64,000 nucleotides of DNA from Ostrinia nubilalis (taxonomy: Eukaryota > Arthropoda > Insecta > Lepidoptera > Crambidae): contig NC_087112.1 of the NCBI RefSeq assembly GCF_963855985.1, forward strand, positions 10,418,501 to 10,482,500. The letters are read 5' to 3'. Of the stretch, positions 20,891-33,600 are shown one piece after another. The notes below the pieces were generated by a model that saw only the letters and a program-made list of their open reading frames with translations, ran no database searches and had not been told where the DNA came from. The position numbers were made by a program, and so were the translations under genes. Each line of letters begins with the position of its first letter. The first letter of the stretch is position 1.

Positions 20891-21143
20891 GCTACCTTTA
20901 CAATCATGACTAGTTAAAGGAAGAAAAGCAAAAACATACCTATTCATTTATAACACAATTTATTTATAAACCATGATACAAATATAATACGGCTTTTATA
21001 AAATAATAGCCTACTTACCTTTACAATCATGACTAATTAAAGGAAGAAAAGCAAAAACATACCTATTCATTTATAACACAATTTATTTATAAACTATGAT
21101 ACAAATATAATACGGCTTTTATAAAATAATAGCCTACTTACTA
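20891..21143 (+). repeat. 123-bp tandem duplication
   Basis: A unit starting cctttacaatcatgact and ending gcctactta is present twice in a row (starts 20,895 and 21,018) with about two mismatches. It lies between transporter genes 1 and 2. The rest of 20,560-21,687 shows no coding signal and should hold the promoter of gene 1 and the 3' end of gene 2. Confidence 0.85.
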
Positions 21144-21687
21144 TCACTGACTTAACTTATAATAACTCTTAAATAATAGTAGTTCTTAGGAACTATGTTT
21201 CGATTTTACATAATATAGGATTTCAGATTTCAGAATAAGTTTCTAGGAATTCTGAAAACTCGACTGAAAGTCATACTCACAGATAAACCTACAAGTCCAC
21301 GACTTCTATCACTTCTATCACCTTGTTTGAAGGTTATTCTGAAACAGTATAGGTACATGGGAGTTTAGTGTTTTCAGAGCAATGCAGAGATTCTGTAGAA
21401 ATAAGCCATTCAACATAATTATCATACTTAAATGATTTTTCTCTAGTCGTCGAGTCGAGGTCAATACGTTTTTTTAAGTGTGTAGGTAGGTAGGTTTGTA
21501 GTAGTGTGTATTCGCACTAAATATAGTACACAATGCACAGTTAGGACATACACACACATAAACAAAGGCACACGTTGGTATTATGATGCAAACAAATGTC
21601 CAATCAATCCGATTTATACGTAAAAAATACTAACACTAATATTATACTGGCATTGTTTTCCAACATTAAAATAAAAATCAGTCCTCT

Positions 21688-24600
21688 TTAGCTCATCATT
21701 TTGAGCCTAACCTCCTCATCTTCAGGGTCAGTCTTTTCATCTCTATATTTGCCATAGTTCAAATAGTCTTCGATCTCCTGCAGTGTCCTATCTTTGGTCT
21801 CTGGCAGAATGAAGTAAAGGCCTAACATGGCGACGCACATGGCTCCACCAAACACGGCGAAGGTTCCGTGGAACCCGACGCTGGCCAACAAGTATGGCGT
21901 GACTTCTAAGAACACATACAAGCCTATAGACATACTAACCCCAGACGCAGCCACCCCCGCCCCTCTATGTGCCAACGGAAATATTTCTCCCAATATCACA
22001 AACGGTATTGGAGTACACCCCAGATTTGCTAATATAAAGTAGATCACGAGCATTGTCAAAGGAATCCAAGTGTGTTCCATTGGGATAACGGATCTGCCTA
22101 CCAAATACTGGTACGTACAAACGCTGAACAGCATCAAAATAGCGGATATTCCTGTTGAGAAGAGAAGAGTCCTCCGCTTCATCATCTTGACCAGCACTGA
22201 AGAGGACATGGCACTAGCGGTCACGATCAAATCAATGCTTATGGTGTAGAGGAACGACTGCTGCTTGCTGCCACTGATTTCATTGATAATGGTCGAAGCG
22301 TACGCAGGGAACGTGTGCCTTCCACACGCTTCCAGAAGGATAGCACCCAAGAAAATAATGAATGCTGGTTTTAAAAAGTCTCTCCTTCCCAATTTGTGCA
22401 TGAAATCTGAAAATTTCCCCTTGAACGAATTATTTGTGGTTGTTAATCGCTCTTTTTGTGATTTTACGAGCTGGTAGTGCTCCTGTAGCTGGCTACTGCC
22501 TCTTAACCAAATGAATGCTTTTTCGCTTTCGTCGTATCTCTTTTTAGATGCTAACCACGCAGGACTCTCAGGCCACGTAGAGACGATGCATAAAGCCACA
22601 ATATGAGGCACTAGTCCACAGAGGGCTACGGTTTTCCAATGGAAGAAATGGCCGAGAATGTGCATCGTAGTGTTGCCCAAACATACGGCAGCTGTCTTCA
22701 GATTTAGGAACATGCCTCTGTGTTCTGGGCTGGTGAATTCCCCGATTACAACTGCGCCCAAAGTGACGGTAGCTCCCGCTGTGATGCCTCCGAGGATTCT
22801 GCCTATCATGAGGGTTGTGATGTCCTTGGAGAAGTATATGATGATCCAGCCGGTGGTGCCTGGTAGGATGACCAGGGCATGAGCCAGTTTCCTGCCGTAC
22901 CACTCCATGAGCACTGAGGAGATGAAGAAACCCAGCAAGCTGGATAGGCCCACCGAGGAAGCTGCAACAATACAAACAGAACGTTCTGTAATAAGTTTGT
23001 AACTGATAGCCAATTGATTAACAAGTAGGTACACAGTTTTTTTAGTTGGCCGTTAAAGCAGAATAAATAACATTTATCTCTTGATAAAAGTTTCGAAAGT
23101 AGGCAAACAACATGACTACCTACGTCATATTTTATATTTTTTTGGTAAATGGAAGTCATCTAGGTAGCTACGGCCGAATACTGAAACGCCATTTAAATAT
23201 TTGACGGCTTCTCAAATAGTTAAGCAGCTCCTAAACTTACATTTCGCATACTCAAAACAATATCTAAGCAGTTCTCATTAAGCACCTCTCAAATTAAGTT
23301 GCACTCAAACGCCACTCAAATGAATTTTCGCATACTGAAACGCCATTCAACGCTAAGCATTACTCAAACAACTGTCAAATCGTCTTGAGCAGCTGTTAAA
23401 TTTGAGAGTGCTTGCGCGGTATCTTAAATCCTATTCTTATCACAGAATAAGTAATAGTATATTCTTATACATAAATCGACCTGAATAGTGGTAAATAATG
23501 TTTGTGTCAACGTTATCATTTCTTTCGAGCCTCGAGGAAATACCTAAATCTAATCGCAGGATCTAATAGAAGGATAAGGCTGAATTCCGAGCGAGGTTCC
23601 GCGTCTCAAAAGAAACGTGTTGTTTCTGGATTCATAATTTGGAAACTCTTTGAAACCTCTTACCAAACGCCATACAACCAGTGGACCAAATACTTATTAT
23701 AACCCTACGGTTCTACGCAACGGGAAGTTATGAACGTGTACTAGGTGATATCTTCCACATCGAACAGCCAACTGTGCATCGTATACTTAGTGCACAAAGT
23801 AACAACCAAAATAGCTGCTATGAAATCGCTTTACATAAACATGCCTATTTCTGAGGAATATGGGGACATCGGAAATGGGTTTAAGCTATAGCCATTGAAG
23901 TAATATTACTACGTATAGAACAGACATCGCGAACAAAATATGTGCAGTGCGGGGTGCGGGGCGGGAATTTGACGGACAGCTGTCAGTCAAATCCATGACT
24001 ATCAAGTTTCATAATTTATGGCGATAAAATCTGCACCAGAAAATGTCGTACTTCACTGCTAGGATTGCGCGAATAGTGACGTTCCTGCGGTCGCCTCATC
24101 ATAGACATTTTGAATCGATTGTGAAAATAAACAAATCGACTAAATTGTGTTATTTATAATTTTCATGGTGCTCAATAGCAAAAATGTTAAGCTACTTACA
24201 TGATTTTCTTTTATTATATTGTGCGTTTCCTGTAATTTAATCTAAGCGCCCCTCCCTTAGACTAATATTAGCCCTCCTAGACAAGTGACAAAACATGGCA
24301 GTTGAAACGAAATCACTTCGCTCTGCCGTTTTTTGGTGTTAGTTACTTCACTCTGTGATGCGAATTTAAAATTACAACTGGCGATTCCGAATTCACAACT
24401 GAGGGGATTGTTGCTAATCGTGTTACTTGTGCTACAAGTGAGTATGGGCTTCATACTGATGCTTAAGCCTTTAATAATTTTTCTTCCCGATTAAAATCTA
24501 ATGTAATCGATAATCGCCTTGAGAATCGTTAACTGGTATTTTCTAATTCGATAAAAAAATGACCCATCTCTAGTTTAAAACTGTCATCCAACAGCGCACG

Positions 24601-27600
24601 AAATATTATGAGTTATAGATAATGATACCATTACAGAGGCGACACTTCGTTTACGTTTAGTTTCTGCCTATTGAATTGGATACTGTAAGGAATCATCGTC
24701 ATCATTTTAGCTACTGGACGTCCACTTCTGAACAAAGGCCTCCTCCAATGATTTTCACGTCGCCCAGTTGATAGTGGCCTGCACACAGCGTCTTCCTGCT
24801 ATCTTTAGTCAGTCCATCTTGAGATTTTAGAAAAATTCCCACTCGTCGATAAAATTGATCATATTACTGCGCCCTAACGGGTCGGACACAGCTGGTGACC
24901 AGACACACTGTATAATTATTATAATTTTAGCCTATCTCGTGAGCTAGGTGTCAATAATTAGGGTGATTTACTAACTAACCAGTCGCATACGAACAACAGC
25001 AGTGAGATTCGAACAAGTTTGATCCATGATGCCGCACGACTATTGTGTGAGCCCACTCGTAACCCAAGCTTATTTAGCTTAACACGAGGGGCTGGACGGG
25101 ACTATTAGTAATTAGTGCAATACAAATTGCTAATAATCGTTAAAAAAATATTTTTATTGCTTTATTTAACCTTCCTTTCGTATAGTAATTTATGAGTCAG
25201 TGTCAAGTCTGCGATTTTTAATCTTTGAAATTTTCGTAAAATGGCTGCCGCCGCGGTGACGCCTTGTAATTGACAAATTAAAATTAAATTAGTGTTTTAA
25301 AGTGCATAAATGTACAACATAATGGTAAAAAGTCATTCCTTGATTTTTACTTAATTATGTTTCTGGAGTTATTTGAACAGTATTTTCGTGTATAGGATGG
25401 TATATTTTCAAAAAACAAAACTGCACCCAAGCGTGTTGTCACAGCAACCGCTGGGCCCATACTAATTGAAGATCGGTCCACGGACCTGTTTGCGTGCCAG
25501 AAACAATCTCGTTGACATGTCTTCTCTAGTACGTAGTACATTATAACTCAATGGCTATAGCAGCATTTCCAAGAGTTGTTGATTTGTCAATTTGATGCTT
25601 TGTCAACAATGATAAATGTCAATTGTGGTTACGTTTCGGTCCACGATCGCCACTTAATAGATTTCAACAATAAAAAGTATCACCTTTAAAATTATTTTTT
25701 TAATTAAATAAAATTTGTTTTGTTGACAGAGCATCAAATTGACAAATCAACAACTCTTGGAAATGCTGCTATGCGATGTAAAGAAAGAAAAAATATTTAT
25801 TTGGTACTAAATGATACACATTGTCCCCATATTCCTCAGAAATAGGCATGTTTATGTAAAGCGATTTTATAGCAGCTATTTTAGTTGTTACTTTGTGCAC
25901 TATACAGTGTGAGTCACGTTAAAGTGTACATATGAAAATAGATAAAACTAGACCTATTTTTATCGACAAAAAAGAGGTCAAAATTTTTTTGAGATTTTTT
26001 TTTAATTTTTTATAGATTTTTTTTTCTTCCAATTACTTATTGTAAAGAAAACGTAATAACTTTTAAACTAAGCGGTATATCCTGATAAAATAAAAACAGT
26101 AATAATGCAAAATTTTGGCGTTTGTCTATTGTGTGAGTGAATTTAGGGATGCCATGTTAGCCAAAACATTTTACCCATTTATCTTAAGAAAAACATCGAT
26201 GGGCAGATATGTTACTTGGAAATGTAGACTGAATTATATCGTGTCATTTGAAAAGGATTAAAGATGTTGAGGTAGACGCGAAATTTTAAAATTTTCTTAC
26301 TTTGTTTGCAAGTCAGTGTCAGGTTATATGTTGATCAAAATATGATTCACGCAGTTACAAATTATCAATCTTGTGTGTACCTACGTAATCATAATCTGAT
26401 GTATCATCAATATTATTATCTCTGATAGATTTTAACATACAACCTGACACTGACTTTCAAAAATATAAGAAAATTTGAATTTCGCAGTTCCACGCCCTTG
26501 GGAAGGATCAAATCTGCCTACGAAAATATATCCCATTAAAACACAGTTATTATGATAAATTATTTTATTTCTATAGTATGCGTAATAAACACCTAAAAAG
26601 TCTTAAAATTATACATTTCCCACTTTTCGGGTAATTTTCCCACGTAAATAACTGAGAACACTGGCCTTTGACGTATTATTTTGTCGGGTGATTGACGTTT
26701 GATTTTAATATTTTAATGTTTATAAAATCGGGGAAATAAGTGATTAGATTATAAATTTACCTGTGAAATGTGATTCCTTGATTTTTGTTCGTTCGATCAG
26801 AAAGGTTTTTACACAATTTCACCACGCAAGACATGTCGTATTTGTGTTTTTTTTCGCCGCGTAAATGTGTCAACTGTGTGAAGTTTGCACTCGAAGTGGT
26901 GTATCAGGGTATAAATGTGTGCGTGCCGGCCTGTACGTACAGGGTACAGGCGAGCTGGTATATCCTAATGTCACAGTATTTTGTTGATGAGAATCCGTCC
27001 GACTTTTTTTATAGGTCCATGATCTAGGTATTTCCTCGAGGCTCGAAAGAAATGATAACGATGACACACCATTGTTTACCACTATTTAGGTCGATTTAGG
27101 TATAAGAATAGGATTTAAGATACCGCGCAAGCACTCTCAAATTTAACAGCTGCTTAAGACGATTTGACAGTTGTTTGAGTAATGCTTAGCGTTGAATGGC
27201 GTTTCAGTATGCGAAAATTCATTTGAGTGGCGTTTGAGTGCAACTTAATTTGAGAGGTGCTTAAAAATTGAGAACTGCTCAGATATTGTCTTGAGTATGC
27301 GAAATAAACTTACATTTCGCATACGGAGCTTCTTAACTATTTGAGAAGCCGTCAAATATTTAAATGGCGTTTCAGTATTCGGCCGTGAGACTGCTATTTT
27401 ATAAAAACTTATCTATTTACGTCTATTTGTAGAAGCATAGATTTACCTACTCGTAGTTGATTTACTTTTTATATTGCTCTTGATAAAACAATTTTATTAC
27501 CTACTATGTCATCGTGCTCTCATTTACAGTTTTAGGTATAATTTAGAGAATATTTACGGTCTTTTAGGTGCTACCAGTCACGTTTACATAATGGAGAATA

Positions 27601-30600
27601 GTTAAGTACCTGCATATTTTGCACATTGCATCACTTACAATGAGTGGATGTTGACTTATGGGGAGCAAATGTATGATTAGGTAAGTAGGTACTTACAACT
27701 TAACTCTGACATGCCATGTTCGATACATGGCATGTCAGGGGCCATGCCATGCCCATTGAAAAATATAAAAATATCCTATACGCTAACTATAAATATTGCC
27801 AACCAGAATATAGTCTATAGATGATGCTGGAAAAAGTAAGTACGAGTAGTATGTAGTTTGTTGTTTCTAAATGAACTTCAAAAAAGACTAAGATTTTTTT
27901 TAGCCCTTTGCTAAAAAAACTTTAGTTTCATCGAGTTTAAAATTTCTAACGAAGAAATGAACAAAATAATTCCAAGATAAAAATAAAGTTGTTCATAATG
28001 TGGGCAGTCGTATTTTTTTGTTTTCTAAACTACCCACATTTTTTCGTATATTCTCCCGCTGCCTTTCGCTGCATTCTACATTAGTCTACGAACTACCGTC
28101 GCTCACTCCGGACGTCGTCTCCGGAGTCACAGCTTCTTTCTGGAAAATTCTACCGTAGAAGTTTTTATAAGTACCGTGGATCGTTATTTGCTCGTTCACC
28201 GCCATAATTGTGTGCTTTAGTGGTTTGTGCTTTGTAATGAGTCTTGTGATTATTTGCTTTAGTGTTGTGTACTTGTGAGTCTTGTGTCTATAGTGCGTGT
28301 GTAGAATGTGTGGTATCGATAGTTCGAGGCTGGTTCTTCAACAACTTCCATTATGAAGGCAGAAGAAGAGATGGGGAACCGCGATTCAAGCAGTGTGGTG
28401 AAGTGCAGAACGGGTGAGTGTTTTTTAAATTATTTTATAGCAGGACTAGCTTTCCGCCCGCGGCTTCGCCCGCGTGCAATTTTGTCTGTCACAGAAAAGC
28501 TTTATCGCGCGGCTATAAACCTCACGGAGCCCGAGCCCTTTCTAACGAATGCAAAACCGTGGAAATCGGTTCGTGCGTTCTGGAGTTATAGCGTCAGGAA
28601 GGAAAACCCGACTTATTTTTATATAGTAGATAAAGCAGCTATTTTAACAATACGAACTGAGGTTATTTGATTCATTAATCGGCCTGCCATTTTCAAGTTA
28701 TTTTTATATTGACATACTTATATGGCATTCAACAATTCGCACACTTCTGTTGTTATTGCTTTATTTACCTGTTACAAATCTGTTTGAAACCGCAGATAAA
28801 CGGTGTCACGATTAGTTAATCACGATTTGTGTAATTGCCCGATAAATGCCAGTCTATTGTTCAATTGTACAAGTTAAGTAATTAATAAGGGTCGCACCTT
28901 TTTTGAAATTGTAATGTTTTAGTTGTCGTGGAAAAATTAGCGGTTTCCTCATAATTTTAGCAATGCTATTTGTCTTGTCAATTTATATTTAAATACAAGT
29001 ACCTACTTAGCTATCTTAGTAGCAAGGCTGTAGGTACACTATGGCCCTCATCATAAATCCTGTCTATCAAACTCAGTGTTTCTTCTTGAGCTTTGCAAAT
29101 TCTAAGTAGTTAGGTAGGGAGGATTTCTATTCATTTTCATACGGACTTAACGGATAAACATAATACTTTATGGTCGACATAGCCATTATAGGTTGAAATG
29201 GAGCGTGAAGACATGGTCTCCACCAGAAAACCCATCAGCAGTAAATTCCACCTTTTATCTATTCTGAAAAATTTCCGTGCTTTTAAGCGATTTTGTGAAA
29301 AATATTATTGGCAGGTAGTTGCTAATTGCTCATAAGATAGGCCCCCTTAATTTAATTTATTGTCCGTGGTGCATAATCTTTTTCTTAAAGGTTTTAAACC
29401 TTTGTTTGTCACCTGTCATCCGCTTTACAATGGAGGGAAGTCGAACCTTAATTTCGAACTCCTCCTATGTTCTTCTGATTAATTTCGTTGCGGGTCCAAT
29501 GACAGTTTAACTTTCCCCCGGGACAAACTTGACCTTCATTGGTTGGGTTTTTGTGGCGGTCAAGCTGTAGATCCTGGCGACACAGGAGTTGCAGTGGTGG
29601 GAACGAGAGGTGGGAATAGTCCCGTTATTCTGTAACATCTCCATTATCTACAGACAGCCTAGCCTTCACAGTTTTTTGGCCTACGAGACTAAAACTCACC
29701 TATTTAGTTCGCTAAATAATGGGGTCAGGATCAGGAATCAAATCAAATATTTGCGAAAATGTGGGTAAAAAAATTAAGGTGACAAAACTTGAATAAATAA
29801 TAGCACATTTGAACCAGCTTTACCACCATATTCCACGTTATCTCCGTAGGTTCTCTTGTTCGTTTTAACAGTTTTCAAAACGTATTTCCAATTTGATTAT
29901 GATTGTGTTGTCTACTTTTTGTACACTGGGTGTCACGAATTGACTTTACCTACTAAAATATAAATTAACTACTTAGTGGCCGCCCGCGAATTCGTACGCG
30001 TGGATCCCGTTTTATCCCCTTGTAACCATGGTAATAATGTACATTTTGACACTGGGACTTTTTGACGTTCACACTTTTTGCCACACTAACAGCCGGTCCG
30101 TATGGACATTTTGACACCTGCACATTCCAACCGTTGAGCGTTTTTTCGCATTGACTACCCACTCCCAGAATGCTCGAGTTGAATTTTGAAAAATTCCTTA
30201 GTCTTAGTGAGCACCTACGTTCTAAAAGGAACCCCCATGCAAAATTTGAGACTCCTAGCACTTGTAGTTTATGAGATTTTGTGATAAGTGACTGAGTCAG
30301 TCAGTCAGTCACGGGACTATTCCCACCTCTCGTACCCACCACTGCAACTCCTGTGTAGCCAGGATCTACAGCTTGACCGCCACAAAAACCCAACCAATGA
30401 AGGTCAAGTTTGTCCCGGGGGAAAGTTAAACTGTCATTGGATCAGCAACGAAATTAATCAGAATAACATAGGAGGAGTTCGAAATTAAGGTTCGACTTCC
30501 CTCCATTGTAAAGCGGATGACAGGTGACAAAGGTCAGTCAGTCAGTCAGTGACCTTTCGCTTTTATAGATATAGATAGATACTAAGAGAAGATTAAGGGA

Positions 30601-33600
30601 AGAGCCTGGATGCGGGCAGCGCAGGACCGTTCATGGTGGAAAACCTTGGGGGAGGCCTTTGTCCAGCAGTGGACGTCATTTGGCTGAAACGGAGATAGAT
30701 ACTAACCCAGCCATGAGGCCATGCCCAGGTCGACCTTGATGCTGGAGCTAGGGTCCTTAAGACCTGGCAGAAGGCAGGACGGGTAGCTCAACACCATGCC
30801 CTGCCCTAGCATGTTCAGGAGCACCCCGCTCACCGTCCATGCCTGAAATAAACAAATACAATTATTTATTACTCCAAATTGACTGGTTGTCCAAGGTAGG
30901 CAGCTGGGGAGACAAACGCCCGTATTAACAAACGATGCTTGCTTAAGTGAAGCAGCAATCGAACGCACAGCGCCCCTGGGTCTGCGGGTGTCTATGGGCG
31001 ACGGTAATCACTTACCATCAGGTGATCCGTCTGCTCGTTTGCCTCCTGTCACATAAAAAAAAAAAGCTCTGTGTGTCACCCTGTGTGTCCACGCGCACTG
31101 TGAGACCTCATAGTAATGTTTGTGAATACTGGCGAAAGTCGCTAATAACGGTTATCGACACCAGTAAAGCTTCAACTCCACCAACGCGTGCAGATCGCGA
31201 TCGTTAAGATGATAAGGATATTTATTTTATTTTATTATATTATTTTTTGTACGCGAAAAAATACTTGTAATGATCGTATTTTCGTACTTGAAATAAGTAT
31301 TATGCAGGTAGTTTATAAGATAGATTGTTCTTTAATTCAAACTTAGGTGGGTCACCTTCATTAACTAGAAAAATATTCAAGACTAGCGGCCGCCCGCGAC
31401 TTCCTACGTGTGGATCCCGTTTTACCCCCTTCATCTACCTTACGCGGTTTAGATTTTTTCATACAAATGTTTTTTCCCGCTAACTCCCGTTCCCGTGGGA
31501 ATTTTGCAAGGGTCCGTGGCCGAGTCCCCCAGTAAAACTCAGTAAAACTCATTTATTTCTGTAAGTAGGCTTTAAAAAAGCAGGCAAGCTTTTACACGTC
31601 CCAGTATTAACCCTACCACTGCTTCAGGACAATAAATGGGCCAGTGCTGAGAAGAAGCAGCGCAAGAAACTCAGACACTATTGTCAGCCTCTTTTTCAAA
31701 GGTTTACAGGTTTTCAAAATACATAGTTATAAATATTTATGCGAGCTAGGCAGTTACGCATCCCAAACATTTTTATCTTTTAAATAATCATCGACTTTAT
31801 AGTAGCCCTTTTTCATTAAGGTACTTTTAATATGTGCTTTGAATTTATGAATGGGTAGTTCTACAACAGTTTGTGGTAATTTATTAAATAATTGAATACA
31901 TTTCCTTATAAATGAATTCCCAATCTTATGCAGTCTGAAATTTGGAACGGCAAGTTTATTTTTGTTTCTTGTATTAAAGTTATGCAAATCGCTCTTTTTT
32001 GTGAATTGCTCTATATTTTTGCGAACATATAAAAGGCTTTCATAAATGAACTGTGAAGCTACTGTCAGTATGTTAATTTCCTTAAAAAAATCTTTCAAGG
32101 AAAATCGGGGTCCAAGGTTATAAATGGCCCGCACTGCTCTCTTCTGCAGAACAAACACAGTTTCAATGTCCGCGGCTGAGCCCCACAACAATATGCCGTA
32201 TGACATTATACTGTGAAAATAGCTAAAATATACTAGCCTTGCCGTTTCAATGTCAGTTAATTGCCTTATCTTTCTCACTGCAAAAGCAGTCGAACTGAGC
32301 CTTTTTGACAAAGTTTCAATATGAGGACCCCACTGAAGTTTAGCATCTAAAGTGATTCCCAAGAATGTTGTGGAATTTATGCTATTTAATGGTTCATTCT
32401 TCACCATTAATTGCGTGGAAACCTGCCTCACATTAGGTAAGCTAAATTTAATGCACTTAGTTTTATTTGAATTTAACAATAAGTTGTTAACAGTGAACCA
32501 ATATAGAACCTGTGAGAGTGTATCATTAATATCGTCAAAATTTACTTTACCTCTATCAACTTTGAAAATGAGAGATGTGTCATCAGCAAATAACACAATA
32601 TCACCACAAAATATAACAGAAGGTAAACTCATGTATGTACCTCGCTTTGCATACCTCTCTCGCTCGCACGCTCGGCCGTCGCGCTAGGGTTGGCTTGTCA
32701 TGTGTTGCGTTTATTTCGTTATGATAGAAAAATGTTAAATAAAAAGACAATAACAGATATCCACGTACCTATACTTATTTATATTTAGTACGTTATTATA
32801 GTAATAGATTGCAAACAAATACACGAGAAGGAAGTAGTATTTAGTTGAGTGGTTGACACTATTATCTAACTATAATATTATAAATGCGATAGTTTGGATG
32901 TCTGGATGTTTGTTGCTCTTTCACGCAAAAACTACAGAACGGATTTTGATGTAACTTTACAGTATTATTGTTTACAACCCTGAATAACATATAGGCTATA
33001 ATTTATGACGATCTGTGACAAACTAAATTTCACGCGGGTGAAGCCGCGGGCAAAAGCTAGTTATCCAATAATTCCTAAAACCTCTCTAAAACAATTCGAT
33101 ATTCCTAATAATTGAGTTGGCTTTCAATTTCAATTGAAATTCAAATAAATAACTTACTTACCTCCCCGAATCAACTGGTAATTTACAAAAATGAAAATTC
33201 GGTATTTAATGATGAGTTTAAGCAACCAAATACCGAACAATTATAATACGACTTTTTCTATTCACTCATTTTCGTCAATTTCGCAAAACAAAATAATATC
33301 ACAGGCGGTTATCCGGCACGTGACTCAAGCGAACCACAGCGAACGTGTGGCGAACGTCTGTCGCGCCACGTCGCGCTCGCATTCGTCCAAGACAGTCTTG
33401 CTAGAGCGGTGTCTGTCTATGTGTGCGTGGCTCGAGCGCGTTTAGTATGGAGTTTGTCTTCTGTTATATTTTGTGATATCACACAGATCTTTTACAAAGT
33501 AAGGAAGGTCATTAATATGTATAAATTAGAAATAGCAAAGGTCCTAATATTGATCCCTGCGGCACACCCATAGTAAGAGGTGCTCCAGAAGACTCAGTTC

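Larger units (their letters stand above)
23171..27385. mobile_element. PIF/Harbinger-type element with ~370-bp terminal inverted repeats
   Basis: The left arm (from ggccgaatactgaaacgcca, 23,171 to about 23,545) and the right arm (about 27,020 to 27,385) are inverted copies. Differences are small; an extra ~25-bp block is in the right arm. The interior has a Harbinger-like transposase remnant at 23,655, a second inverted piece of it at 25,830, and nested MITEs. It lies in the second intron of transporter gene 2. Confidence 0.8.
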
